Shown: positions 25,051-33,654 of the stretch, in pieces | Numbering within the stretch: the stretch's first letter is position 1 | Layout: each line of letters begins with the position of its first letter | Origin: Gordonia polyisoprenivorans | Lineage (GTDB): Bacteria; Actinomycetota; Actinomycetes; Mycobacteriales; Mycobacteriaceae | Length of the DNA stretch: 64,000 nt | Reading direction: 5' to 3' | Assembly (NCBI RefSeq): GCF_017654315.1 | Contig: NZ_CP072203.1 | Span: forward strand, 310,001-374,000 | Program-made: the position numbers and the translations under genes | Notes under the pieces: model-generated | What the model was told of the DNA's origin: nothing | What the model saw: only the letters and a program-made list of their open reading frames with translations | Database searches by the model: none

Positions 25051-25881
25051 ATGAGCAAGGGCACACCGATAGCGGGCAAGGTCATCGCCATCACCGGCGG
25101 CGCAGCGGGCATCGGACGCGAGATCGCCCGGCACCTCGCCGACGCCGGGGCACGGGTGGCCATCGGCGATCGCGACCTTGACGGTGCGCGTGTCACGGCG
25201 AGTGAGATCCCGGGCGAGGCACATGCTTTCGCGCTCGATGTCACCAGTACCGAGTCTTTCGAGGCCTTTCTCAATGCGGTCGAGTCGTCCGTCGGACCAA
25301 TCGACGTCCTGGTGAACAACGCCGGGGTCATGTGGGTCGGCCCCTTCGACGCCGAGACCGATGCGGCAGCCGACGCGATGCTGGCGGTCAACCTGCACGG
25401 CGTGATCCGCGGGGTGCGGCTCACCGCGCCGCGGATGCGACACCGCGGACACGGCCACATCGTCACCATCGCTTCTGCCGCTTCCAAACTCGCCCCTCCC
25501 GGCGAGGCGACGTATGCCGCGAGCAAGCACGGCGTGCTCGGCTACCTGACCGCAGTCCGTGAGGAACTCCGCGGCTCCGGGGTTCTCCTCACCGCCGTCA
25601 TGCCGACCGTCGTCGACACCCAACTCGCTGCGGGCACCGCGACCGGTTCGGCAGCCATACTGCAGCCGGCCGACGTCGCCGCCGCCGTCGTCGCGGCGAT
25701 CGAGAAGCCGCGATTCGAGGTGACCCTGCCCTCCTTCGTGGGTCCCGCGGTGCGGGCCGCAGGGCTGCTCCCGCAGGCGATCCGAGATCTGTTGATGCGC
25801 CGGATGGTGCCCAACCAGGTTGATGCGGTGCGCAATTCGACGACGCGGGCCGAGTACGAAGCCAAAGCTCTGGGCGACTAG
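25051..25881 (+). CDS. Short-chain dehydrogenase/reductase (classical)
   Basis: A 276-residue classical SDR: cofactor motif TGGAAGIG (residues 15-22), NNAG, and catalytic SAASKLAPPGEATYAASKHG giving the Ser, Tyr and Lys. The D of IGDRD after the second strand suggests NAD preference. The extended C-terminus resembles the SDR group acting on fatty or lipid alcohols, without firm evidence. Follows the LLM gene by six bases; its stop overlaps the convergent GH25-like gene by four bases. Confidence 0.85.
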   Translation: MSKGTPIAGKVIAITGGAAGIGREIARHLADAGARVAIGDRDLDGARVTASEIPGEAHAFALDVTSTESFEAFLNAVESSVGPIDVLVNNAGVMWVGPFDAETDAAADAMLAVNLHGVIRGVRLTAPRMRHRGHGHIVTIASAASKLAPPGEATYAASKHGVLGYLTAVREELRGSGVLLTAVMPTVVDTQLAAGTATGSAAILQPADVAAAVVAAIEKPRFEVTLPSFVGPAVRAAGLLPQAIRDLLMRRMVPNQVDAVRNSTTRAEYEAKALGD

Positions 25882-26531
25882 GGCACCCCGATACCGGTGG
25901 CGATCCGAAGTTGTTCGGGGTCACGCCCGTTGGCGGCATTCATGTCGCATCGCACCGTCCCGTAGCCCTCCGGCAGACCGTGCCCGTAGCCGTCCCCGTT
26001 GGTGTACTGGTGGGCGATCATATGTCTGTGCAGATCGTCTGTGCCGGCCGGAAATGACGGAAGGGCCCCATAGGACGGGATGACGAAACCGATCGGTGGC
26101 CGCACCCGCCAGATGCGGGCGTCATTCGGGTTGAGGTAGCCGATGACGCGGCGGGGCCGGCCGTCGATGTGCGGACCACGCCAGTCACCGAGTCCCCACA
26201 CCAGACGGTTGATGGAATCGCTGTTGTCGCTCCGGATCTGGCCGCCCCACGATTCCACGTCGACCATCGACACCACGTCGGGTCGGTTCTCGCCCTGCAT
26301 CTCGATGTGCGTGGTCATCGCGTCTCGCCAATTGGATCGGTAGACGCAGTACACGATCAGCCCGCGCAGTCGACGGGAGTCCAACCAGGAGCGGGCGATC
26401 GTCCAGTTCTCCTGGAAGTGTCGGTCCCGATAGGTCCCGTCGTTGGACCGGATGGACAGCCACCGGTACGGGTAGGAGTCGTCGAGCACGGGCTGCCATT
26501 CGGAGATGTCGGCGAATAGGGTGTCGGTCAT
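25878..26531 (-). CDS. GH25-like muramidase domain protein
   Basis: A 217-residue protein built from one glycoside hydrolase 25-like domain. FADISEWQ puts the first acidic residue at D8, MVDVESWGG gives the D91-x-E93 pair used in GH25 lysozymes, and HMIAHQYTNG resembles the last barrel strand. The DISEWQ form is common in endolysins of actinobacteriophages. There is no signal peptide, holin or other phage gene beside it, so it may be a domesticated lysin domain. GGAGG precedes the ATG. Confidence 0.6.
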   Translation of the reverse strand: MTDTLFADISEWQPVLDDSYPYRWLSIRSNDGTYRDRHFQENWTIARSWLDSRRLRGLIVYCVYRSNWRDAMTTHIEMQGENRPDVVSMVDVESWGGQIRSDNSDSINRLVWGLGDWRGPHIDGRPRRVIGYLNPNDARIWRVRPPIGFVIPSYGALPSFPAGTDDLHRHMIAHQYTNGDGYGHGLPEGYGTVRCDMNAANGRDPEQLRIATGIGVP

Positions 26532-26645
26532 GGTCCTCCCTCAATAACCACCGAAGACACTCGGCAAACCTCGCGACTCGCGACTCTCAGCAACTCGACA
26601 ACCGGATGTCAGGAATCGGTTAGACCCAGGTCACATGCTCAGTTC

Positions 26646-27359
26646 ATGCGACTGATCATGGGAATCCACCTGACCGACGACCAGGTGGTCGTCGTCACCG
26701 GGACGGCGGCCTCGGTCGCCGGCTCGCATCCCGGTCCGCCGCACCTCTCGTCGCATCCGGCGCGGTTGTACTGGCCGGCGTCCGCGGCACCGCGCTGGTC
26801 TCGTCCCGCCGACAACCCCGACGACGTCTATGGCCACTTCTTGACCCGCATCGCCGACCTGACCGCGGTGCGCACCGCGTCGGGTCGCTGCCGTGCTCCG
26901 CATCAATTGGTCACCGCAGCACTGCATGTGGCGATCGATGGCACCGAGCGCGCCGACCACGGGCACGTGGTGTCGGTGACGATCGCCCATCCTCCGCACT
27001 GGTCGGCCGAGCAGATCGGGATACTCCGACGTGCCGCGGGCCGCGGGGTCGGTGCGACCACGAGCGTGTCGGTGGTCTCCGAGTGCGCCGCGATCTCCCG
27101 TTGTGTGCGCTGGTCGGCGCAGATGGGTACCGCCGATCTCGTCGCCGACCATCCCACATTCCTGGGCGCGTGGGGTGCGGCGATGCTCGCCGCCACCATC
27201 GTCACCAAGGTGCCGGTACCCACCGACCGGACCGCGCGCAGATCGGTTCGCACCGCCCCCGCGCACCGCATGGCGACGATCACCCATCCGATGCGCCGCA
27301 TCGTCGATTCCTCCGTCGCCGACCTGCGATTACGGTGGAACGCGCTGGGTCACGCCTGA
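26646..27359 (+). CDS. Hypothetical protein, weakly Hsp70/actin-ATPase-like
   Basis: A 237-residue protein I do not recognise. The stretch SVTIAHPPHWSAEQIGILRRAA...SVVSECAAIS resembles the HPxxW...L..AA...EpxAA segment of actinobacterial Hsp70-like proteins. The phosphate-1 loop (DxGT) and the adenosine motif are not seen, so any ATPase function is doubtful. It has no signal peptide or membrane span. Single gene; no clear ribosome binding site. Confidence 0.55.
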   Translation: MRLIMGIHLTDDQVVVVTGTAASVAGSHPGPPHLSSHPARLYWPASAAPRWSRPADNPDDVYGHFLTRIADLTAVRTASGRCRAPHQLVTAALHVAIDGTERADHGHVVSVTIAHPPHWSAEQIGILRRAAGRGVGATTSVSVVSECAAISRCVRWSAQMGTADLVADHPTFLGAWGAAMLAATIVTKVPVPTDRTARRSVRTAPAHRMATITHPMRRIVDSSVADLRLRWNALGHA

Positions 27360-27396
27360 CCCGGCGCCGTTCTCACCGTCGCGAAAGGTCTCCCAC

Positions 27397-28173
27397 ATGC
27401 ATTCACCTCTGGACATCGCCACCACCGGGGCGACCCAGATCTGGACGATCAACAAGCCCGAGGTCGGCAACGCGATAACCGACGTGGAGTTCGTCGAGGC
27501 CTTCGAGGCGGCGGTCGACGCCGCCAACGCCGACCTGGAGATCAGGGCGATCATCCTGACCGGCGCGGGCAAGATCTTCTCCGCGGGCGGCAACGTCAAG
27601 GAGATGGCCGACCGGACGGGCATGTTCGGCGTCGACGAGCGAGCGCAGCGACGCGCCTACGTGGCAGGCATCCAGCGTCTGCCGCGGGCCCTGGCTCGCC
27701 TCGAGGTGCCGATCATCGCCGCGGTCAACGGTGCGGCCGTCGGCGCGGGCTGCGACCTGGCGATGATGTGCGACATCCGGATCGCCTCCGAGCGCGCGTC
27801 CTTCGCGGAGAGCTTCGTGCAGGTCGGGCTGATCCCGGGCGACGGGGGAACATGGTTCCTGCCGCGTGCAGTCGGATATGAGCGGGCCGCGGAGATGACG
27901 TTCACCGGCGACCGCGTGGATGCCGCGACGGCGGCCGAGTGGGGCATGGTGAGCCGCGTGGTCAGCCCCGACGATATCCTCGGCGAGGCCCGTACGCTCG
28001 CCGAACGCATCACCAAGAACCCGGCCGAGGCGCTGCGGATGGCCAAGCGCCTGCTGCAGGAATCACGAACCAGCCCTTTGGAATCGGTCCTCGGCATGGC
28101 CGCGGCGATGCAACCCCTGGCCCATCTCTCACCCGAGCACACCGAGCGTGTGAAGAAGTGGCGCTCCCGCTGA
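27397..28173 (+). CDS. Enoyl-CoA hydratase/isomerase (crotonase family)
   Basis: A 258-residue crotonase. The oxyanion-hole motifs are FSAGGNVKEM and NGAAVGAGCDLAMMCDIRIAS. The position of the first catalytic glutamate is VQVGLIPGDGGTWFLPR, where this clade often has one acid; E/D assignment is uncertain. GAAAGG precedes the ATG at 27397. It lies directly upstream of the CoA-ligase operon with a regulator site between them, so it may belong to the same pathway or to beta-oxidation. Confidence 0.85.
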   Translation: MHSPLDIATTGATQIWTINKPEVGNAITDVEFVEAFEAAVDAANADLEIRAIILTGAGKIFSAGGNVKEMADRTGMFGVDERAQRRAYVAGIQRLPRALARLEVPIIAAVNGAAVGAGCDLAMMCDIRIASERASFAESFVQVGLIPGDGGTWFLPRAVGYERAAEMTFTGDRVDAATAAEWGMVSRVVSPDDILGEARTLAERITKNPAEALRMAKRLLQESRTSPLESVLGMAAAMQPLAHLSPEHTERVKKWRSR

Positions 28174-28184
28174 CGACACCTGGC

Positions 28185-28207
28185 AACCATTGACATTCTC
28201 AACGATT
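28185..28207. promoter_or_regulatory. Candidate MarR (CouR-like) operator 1
   Basis: AACCATTGA-N5-TCAACGATT is an imperfect 23-bp palindrome 47 bp upstream of the CoA-ligase start. It has the same layout as the perfect site at 30255-30277. Confidence 0.65.
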
Positions 28208-28254
28208 GCCTTCTATCGTGATCTCGATTACATCGGGCGATCGAGGAGTACACG

Positions 28255-29793
28255 ATGCGCAATCAAGGCGTGGGCACGTGGCCGCTACGGGCCTCACGGC
28301 AGTCGCCGGACACCGAGGCCATCGTCTTTCGTGACCAGGCGATCACCTATCCCGAACTCGACGAGCGCACCACGCGGCTCGCCCACGCTCTCGCCGACCT
28401 CGGCGTCGGACGTGGCGACCGCGTCGCGCTGCTCAGCGCCAACCATCCCGCGTATCTCGAGGCGCTCTTCGCGGCCGGCTTGCTCGGCGCCATCCTGGTG
28501 CCGCTCAACGCCCGGCTGACCACTCCCGAAGTCACCTACGCCCTGACCGATTCCGGCGCCACGGTGCTGATCCACTCCGCGGCGTTGGCGGACGTGGCGA
28601 TCGCGGCCACGGCCGAGGCCGGCGTGGCCATCCGCATGGTCGTCGACGGCGATCCCGACCAGGACGCCGTCGGCTACGAGACCAGCATCGCCGCCGCATC
28701 CACCGACCGCATCGATCTGGCGGTCGCCCACGACGACCCGTGCTTCATCATGTACACCTCGGGAACCACCGGGAACCCGAAAGGTGTTGTCCTGAACCAC
28801 GGGACGGTGACCTTCGCGGTCCTCAACCCGATCCTCGACCTCGACCTGCGCAGCGACGAGGTCGCACTGGTCGTGGCACCGTTGTTCCACACGGCCGCAT
28901 TGAATTTCATCTCGCTGCCCGTCCTGCTGAAGGGCGGCACCGTGGTGATCGAGGAAGGCTTCGAGCCGGGCCGGGTGCTGCGGGTGATCGCCGAGCGCAA
29001 CGTGACCTACGGCTTCGGGGTACCCACCATGCTCGACGCCATGAGCTCCCACCAGGACTGGGGCTCGGCCGATCTGAGCTCCATCCGCCGCTGGATCGTT
29101 GCCGCGGCACCGGTTCCGCCCCGCACTCTGCACACCTACACCGAACGCGGCATCGCACTGTGCCAGGGCTACGGGCTGACCGAGACCGGGCCCGGTGCGC
29201 TGGTCCTCACCCCGTCGCACACCGCCCGCAAGCTCGGAAGTGCCGGTGTCCCACACTTTTTCACCGACGTCCGGGTCGTCGGACCCGACGGGGACGAAAC
29301 CGCACCCGGCGAGCGCGGCGAGATCCAGATCCAGGGCTCCAACGTCATGGCCGGCTACTGGAATCGCCCCGACGCGACCGCCGCGGCATTCACCGACGAC
29401 GGCTGGTTCCGTTCCGGCGACGTCGGCGTCCGCGACGACGAGGGCTACATCACCATCGTCGACCGCCTCAAGGACATGATCATCTCCGGCGGCGAGAACA
29501 TCTACCCGGCCGAGGTCGAGGCCGTCATCCTCTCCATGCCCGGAGTGGTGGCATGCGGGGTGTTCGGGATTCCCGACGACAAGTGGGGTGAAGTCGGTTG
29601 TGCGGCCATCACCCTGGACGAGGGCGCGACGCTGACCCACGAGCAGCTCGCGGCGTTCCTGGGTGAACGGTTGGCGCGGTACAAGATCCCGAAGTCGATG
29701 GTGGTGCTCGATGAGATACCGCGCAATGCCACCGGCAAGATCCGCAAGGACCGGCTACGGTCGATGTTTTCCGCCGCGCCCGTCCACGCCTGA
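28255..29793 (+). CDS. couL: Acyl/p-hydroxycinnamoyl-CoA synthetase (CouL-like)
   Basis: A 512-residue ANL-superfamily ligase. YTSGTTGNPKG (167-177) is the AMP-binding P-loop, GYGLTETGPG is the A5 motif, WFRSGDVGVRDDEGY and RLKDMIISGGENIYP are A7-A8, and RNATGKIRKDRLR holds the A10 lysine. It forms acyl-CoA from a carboxylate via an acyl-AMP. In Rhodococcus jostii RHA1 the ligase CouL activates p-coumarate and ferulate and is encoded with CouM, CouN, CouO and MarR-type CouR; the same gene set follows here, which is the main reason for this assignment. GAGGAG precedes the ATG. The 3' end overlaps the convergent marR gene by 39 bp. Confidence 0.75.
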   Translation: MRNQGVGTWPLRASRQSPDTEAIVFRDQAITYPELDERTTRLAHALADLGVGRGDRVALLSANHPAYLEALFAAGLLGAILVPLNARLTTPEVTYALTDSGATVLIHSAALADVAIAATAEAGVAIRMVVDGDPDQDAVGYETSIAAASTDRIDLAVAHDDPCFIMYTSGTTGNPKGVVLNHGTVTFAVLNPILDLDLRSDEVALVVAPLFHTAALNFISLPVLLKGGTVVIEEGFEPGRVLRVIAERNVTYGFGVPTMLDAMSSHQDWGSADLSSIRRWIVAAAPVPPRTLHTYTERGIALCQGYGLTETGPGALVLTPSHTARKLGSAGVPHFFTDVRVVGPDGDETAPGERGEIQIQGSNVMAGYWNRPDATAAAFTDDGWFRSGDVGVRDDEGYITIVDRLKDMIISGGENIYPAEVEAVILSMPGVVACGVFGIPDDKWGEVGCAAITLDEGATLTHEQLAAFLGERLARYKIPKSMVVLDEIPRNATGKIRKDRLRSMFSAAPVHA

Positions 29794-30216
29794 GAAGGCG
29801 ATGCGACGCAACAGTTCCCGTGCCGCCGCCACGTACCCCGCATCGGTGCCGGTCACGTACTCGGCCGTCACCGCGGCGCTGCGCCTGCGGGCCTCGTCGC
29901 ACAGCTCCGCCCCCGCCTCGGTCGCGACGATGAGCTTGTTGCGCCGGTCATTGATGTCGGTGGTGCGCTGCACCAGCTTCCGGTCCTCGAGATCGTCGAC
30001 GAGAGCGACGATCTGACTGGGGTCGAGACCCACCACGGTGGCCAGACGACGCTGGGTGATGCCGTCGGGTTCGTCGCAGACGGCCGCGAGCGCGCTGTAC
30101 CCACGCACCTTCAGCCCCAGGGGCGCGATGGCGCGATTGGTCTCCTTGCTCAGCACCACGCTGGCGCGAGCCATCAAGAAGCCGAGATCGTCGTCGAGCA
30201 TTCGCCGGGATGTCAT
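29755..30216 (-). CDS. couR: MarR-family regulator (CouR-like)
   Basis: A 153-residue winged-helix regulator: GITQRRLATVVGLDPSQIVALVDDLEDRKLV is the recognition region and TTDINDRRNKLIVATEAG the wing. The ATG at 30216 follows GGGAGG by four to five bases; codons further upstream would read through the operator. It is divergent from the SDR gene across a perfect 23-bp palindrome, and a matching site precedes the CoA ligase. CouR of RHA1 is a MarR repressor released by p-hydroxycinnamoyl-CoA thioesters; that mode is inferred here. Confidence 0.75.
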   Translation of the reverse strand: MTSRRMLDDDLGFLMARASVVLSKETNRAIAPLGLKVRGYSALAAVCDEPDGITQRRLATVVGLDPSQIVALVDDLEDRKLVQRTTDINDRRNKLIVATEAGAELCDEARRRSAAVTAEYVTGTDAGYVAAARELLRRIAFSGVDGRGGKHRP

Positions 30217-30254
30217 GGGCCCTCCCATCGTCGGGAGCACGTTACCACTTCCAC

Positions 30255-30277
30255 AATCATTGATTTTCTCAATGATT
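30255..30277. promoter_or_regulatory. Candidate MarR (CouR-like) operator 2
   Basis: AATCATTGA-N5-TCAATGATT is a perfect inverted repeat (9-bp arms, 5-base spacer) between the divergent MarR and SDR genes, 38 bp from the MarR start. Confidence 0.75.
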
Positions 30278-30320
30278 AGCGTTCTAATCGAACTCGTACC
30301 CCGTGCCTGAGGAGGCAACC

Positions 30321-31238
30321 ATGGATCTGAACGGAAAAGTCGCCGTCGTGACCGGCAGTGGGCAAGGACTCGGTCTGGCCTACGCCCGCGAACTCGCCCG
30401 CCGCGGAGCGGCTGTCGTCGTCAACGACGTCTCGGAGCAGACCGCGCAGGCAGCGGTCGCCACGATCACCGACGATGGCGGCCGCGCCGTCGCCGTGGTC
30501 GCACCCGTCGGATCGACGGAGACCGCACAGGCGCTGGTCGCCGCAGCCGTGGACACCTTCGGACGCCTCGACGTCATGGTCACCAACGCCGGCATCCTGC
30601 GCGACAAGGTGCTCTGGAAGATGACCGACGAGGACTTCGACGCCGTCATCGACGTGCACCTCAAGGGCACCTTCACGTGCGCACGCGAGGCCGTGCTGCG
30701 ATTTCGTAAGCAGGGCGACGGCGGCCGGATCATCTGTATCGGGTCACCCGCCGGGCAGCGCGGCAACTTCGGGCAGACCAACTACTCCGGCGCCAAGGCC
30801 GGCATCGTCGGCATGGTCCGCACCTGGGCGATGGAACTGAAGAAGGCCGGGATCACCGCCAACGCCGTCTGCCCGGTCGCGGTCACCGCGATGACCGCCA
30901 CGATTCCGATCTTCAAGCCGTTCATCGACGAGGCCGAGCGGACCGGCTCCCTGCCCGACGTCATCCGCCGCGAGGTCGGGATGGGCACCCCCGATGACGT
31001 TGCGGGCCTCATCGCGTTCCTCGCCTCCGATGCCGCCGCCGACATCACCGGCCAGGCCATCTCCGTCGGCGGTGACCGGATCGCCCTGTGGACGCACCCC
31101 GAACTGTCCGAAACCGCCTATCACGACGGCGGTTTCAGTGCCGAAGATGTCGCCGAGGTCTGGCCGAACACCTTCGCCACTCAGCTCGAGACAGTCGGCG
31201 AGGAGTTCCCCGACGAAGTGTTGGCGGCCGCGAAATGA
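30321..31238 (+). CDS. couN: SDR, probable 3-hydroxyacyl-CoA dehydrogenase (CouN-like)
   Basis: A 305-residue SDR with TGSGQGLG (11-18), TNAG, and the catalytic S142, Y155 and K159 (NYSGAKAG). The NGKVAVVTGSGQGLGLAYA start and RDKVLWKMTDEDFDAVIDVHLKGTF resemble the dehydrogenase domain of multifunctional beta-oxidation enzymes. In this setting it would oxidise the 3-hydroxyphenylpropanoyl-CoA to the 3-keto thioester. GAGGAGG lies seven bases before the ATG. Its stop overlaps the amidohydrolase start (ATGA). Confidence 0.75.
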   Translation: MDLNGKVAVVTGSGQGLGLAYARELARRGAAVVVNDVSEQTAQAAVATITDDGGRAVAVVAPVGSTETAQALVAAAVDTFGRLDVMVTNAGILRDKVLWKMTDEDFDAVIDVHLKGTFTCAREAVLRFRKQGDGGRIICIGSPAGQRGNFGQTNYSGAKAGIVGMVRTWAMELKKAGITANAVCPVAVTAMTATIPIFKPFIDEAERTGSLPDVIRREVGMGTPDDVAGLIAFLASDAAADITGQAISVGGDRIALWTHPELSETAYHDGGFSAEDVAEVWPNTFATQLETVGEEFPDEVLAAAK

Positions 31239-32128
31239 GTACCCGGTACGAGTGCGCGGTCGACTTCGACGCCATCGACGCCATCGACATCCACACCCAC
31301 GTCGAAATCGACGGCTGCGGGCATCGTTCGCTCGACGACGAGTTGATGGCCGCCTCCGAGAAGTATTTCCGCTCCGGCGAAGAGCGCACGCCGGGAATCG
31401 AATCCATCGCCGAGCACTACCGGCAACGCAACATGGCAGCGGTGGTGTTCACCGTCGACGCGCACTCGGCGTCGGGTCACTCGCCGAACTCGGTGGAGGA
31501 GATCGCCCAGCGCGCAGCGGAGTTCAACGACGTCCTGATCCCGTTCGGTTCCGTCGACCCGCTGCAGGGCAAGGCGGCGGTCAAGCGCGTGCACCGGCTC
31601 GTCGACGAATTCGGCGTGCGGGGCTTCAAGTTCCATCCGAGCATGCAGGGTTTCGAACCCAACGACCGCCGGTACTACCCGGTCTTCGAGGCCATCACCG
31701 AGGCCGGCGTGCCCGCACTGTTCCACACCGGGCAGACCGGAATCGGCGCCGGCTTACCCGGCGGACACGGCATCAAGTTGCGCTACTCCGATCCGATGCT
31801 GCTCGACGATGTCGCCGCCGACTTCCCCGACCTCACCATCGTCATGGCACACCCGGCGGTGCCGTGGGTCGACGCCCAGATCTCGATCGCCACGCACAAG
31901 GCCAACGTCTACATCGATCTGTCCGGCTGGTCGCCCAAGTACTTCCCGCCCCAGTTGGTCAAGGCCGCCAATTCGATGCTGCGCCACAAGGTCCTGTTCG
32001 GATCGGACTTTCCGGTCATTCAGGTCGACCGATGGCGCAAGGACTTCGCCACCCTCGACATGAAGCCCGAGGTGCTGCCGTTGATCTTCAAGGACAACGC
32101 ACTCACCGTCCTCGGCGTCAAACACTGA
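31235..32128 (+). CDS. couO: COG2159 amidohydrolase, probable aryl-beta-ketoacyl-CoA hydrolase (CouO-like)
   Basis: A 297-residue metal-dependent hydrolase of the amidohydrolase-2 (ACMSD-like) group. Metal ligands appear as D18-I-H20-T-H22, FKFHPS (H134), the LFHTGQTG histidine and the GSDFP aspartate. RHA1 CouO, a member of this family, performs the retro-Claisen cleavage of the 4-hydroxyphenyl-beta-ketoacyl-CoA made in p-hydroxycinnamate breakdown. Here it is translationally coupled to the SDR and followed by the MaoC hydratase, matching the couN-O-M set. Confidence 0.75.
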   Translation: MSTRYECAVDFDAIDAIDIHTHVEIDGCGHRSLDDELMAASEKYFRSGEERTPGIESIAEHYRQRNMAAVVFTVDAHSASGHSPNSVEEIAQRAAEFNDVLIPFGSVDPLQGKAAVKRVHRLVDEFGVRGFKFHPSMQGFEPNDRRYYPVFEAITEAGVPALFHTGQTGIGAGLPGGHGIKLRYSDPMLLDDVAADFPDLTIVMAHPAVPWVDAQISIATHKANVYIDLSGWSPKYFPPQLVKAANSMLRHKVLFGSDFPVIQVDRWRKDFATLDMKPEVLPLIFKDNALTVLGVKH

Positions 32129-32156
32129 AACCCCACCCAGAGAAGGACTCGTACCG

Positions 32157-32636
32157 ATGACCACCGCGTCACCCACCACCACACACCTGGCCACCCTCGC
32201 CGAGCTCGACGATCTCGTCGGCACCGTCCTCGGCGTCAGTTCGTGGCTCGAGGTCACCCAGGAACGCATCAACACCTTCGCCGACGCCACCGGCGACCAC
32301 CAGTGGATTCACGTCGACCCCGAGCGCGCTGTTGCCGAGAGCCCGTTCGGCGGGCCGATCGCCCACGGATACCTGACGCTGTCACTGATCATCCCGATGT
32401 GGGGTGAGGTGCTCGCCGTCGACAGCGTGACGATGGCGGTCAACTACGGGCTCAACAAGGTTCGGTTCACCAACCCCGTACCCGCCGGCGGACGCGTGCG
32501 CCTCAAGGCGACTCTGGCCAAGGTGGAGCACCTGCCCAAGGGTGGCGTCCAGGTCACCGTCGAGGGCGTCATCGAACTCGAGAACAGCGAGCGTCCCGCC
32601 GTCGTCGCCGAGGTCGTGTACCGCTACTTCGAGTGA
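32157..32636 (+). CDS. couM: MaoC-family hydratase (CouM-like)
   Basis: A 159-residue hot-dog hydratase with FADATGDHQWIHVDPERA, placing the catalytic Asp at 47 and His at 52, and GPIAHGYLTLSL. It would hydrate the cinnamoyl-CoA double bond before oxidation by the SDR. It lies 28 bp after the amidohydrolase with AGAAGGA before the ATG, as the last gene of the operon. Confidence 0.78.
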   Translation: MTTASPTTTHLATLAELDDLVGTVLGVSSWLEVTQERINTFADATGDHQWIHVDPERAVAESPFGGPIAHGYLTLSLIIPMWGEVLAVDSVTMAVNYGLNKVRFTNPVPAGGRVRLKATLAKVEHLPKGGVQVTVEGVIELENSERPAVVAEVVYRYFE

Positions 32637-32709
32637 TTTGCCGGTTTTCGCCTACACCGGCCGAACGACTTCGCGTCATTGAATGACGTCGCAGGGCAAC
32701 CGGTCTGGA

Positions 32710-32715
32710 TATTCT
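32710..32715 (+). promoter_or_regulatory. -10 element of a leaderless promoter (secreted protease)
   Basis: TATTCT ends six bases before the GTG at 32722; no ribosome binding site is seen. Confidence 0.5.
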
Positions 32716-32721
32716 GCCCGG

Positions 32722-33654
32722 GTGAGAACGAACATCGCCAAGCCACGCCGCCGCATGGCCGTGGCCTGTGTCGCGGCGGCCGCATTCGTCGCGGTCGCCG
32801 CGAGCGCGTGCGGCACCTCCACCGCCCCGACACCCGCCACCCCGGCGACACCGCAGATGACGGTGGCGGCGGATGCCGCGAAAGTCGATTTCGCGTCCGC
32901 TGATTCGGCGACGATCACCCCCGGCGTCCAGACCTACACCGGCGATGCGCAATGCACCACCAACTACGTCTTCGTCGACAAATCCGGCAACGTCTACCTC
33001 GGACAGGCCGCACACTGTTCGGGAACGGGTAAGGACACCGAGACCAACGGATGCCAGAACAACAGCCTGCCGATCGGCACCGCCGTCACCTTCAACAAGG
33101 GCGGCAACCCGATCACCGGCGTGGGCACACAACTCGGTGCCGGCACCCTGGTCTACAACAGTTGGCTCACCATGCATCAGAAGGGCGAAACCGATCAGAA
33201 CACCTGCAGTTTCAACGATCTCGCACTGATCAAGGTGAACCCGGACGACGTCGGCAAGGTCAATCCGTCAATACCGTTCTGGGGCGGACCCACCGGCATC
33301 AACACCGACGGCACAACCCCCGACGCGAAGATCTACAGCTACGGCAGTTCGAGCCTGAAGTTCGGATTCAAGAAGCTGTCCAAGCAACACGGGACCAGCA
33401 AGGCCGACCAACCCGCCGACAACGGCTGGTCACACATCGTGGAGATGCGTTTCCCAGGCATCCCCGGAGACAGCGGTAGCGCCTATCTCGACGCGCAGGG
33501 TCGCGCCCTCGGTGTGCTCTCCACGATCGGCCTGGCGCTACCCCCGCTCAACAACATCGGCGACATCAGCCACGAATTGCAGTACGCACGAGCCAATTCC
33601 GGGATCGATGGGCTTCAGCTGGTACTCGGGACCGCACCGTTCAAGGGCGAGTAG
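32722..33654 (+). CDS. Secreted chymotrypsin-fold serine protease, possible lipoprotein
   Basis: A ~310-residue exported protein. A basic N-terminus (KPRRR) and a hydrophobic stretch end in AASAC (C30), which could be a lipobox. The trypsin-like triad is visible as GQAAHC (His), FNDLALI (Asp) and GIPGDSGSAYL (Ser). Two extra cysteine pairs (CTTN/AHC and NGC/NTC) suit an extracytoplasmic fold. Substrate unknown. The leaderless GTG at 32722 is preferred over the ATG at 32683, which precedes the -10 element. Its end overlaps the convergent TetR gene by 14 bp. Confidence 0.82.
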   Translation: MRTNIAKPRRRMAVACVAAAAFVAVAASACGTSTAPTPATPATPQMTVAADAAKVDFASADSATITPGVQTYTGDAQCTTNYVFVDKSGNVYLGQAAHCSGTGKDTETNGCQNNSLPIGTAVTFNKGGNPITGVGTQLGAGTLVYNSWLTMHQKGETDQNTCSFNDLALIKVNPDDVGKVNPSIPFWGGPTGINTDGTTPDAKIYSYGSSSLKFGFKKLSKQHGTSKADQPADNGWSHIVEMRFPGIPGDSGSAYLDAQGRALGVLSTIGLALPPLNNIGDISHELQYARANSGIDGLQLVLGTAPFKGE

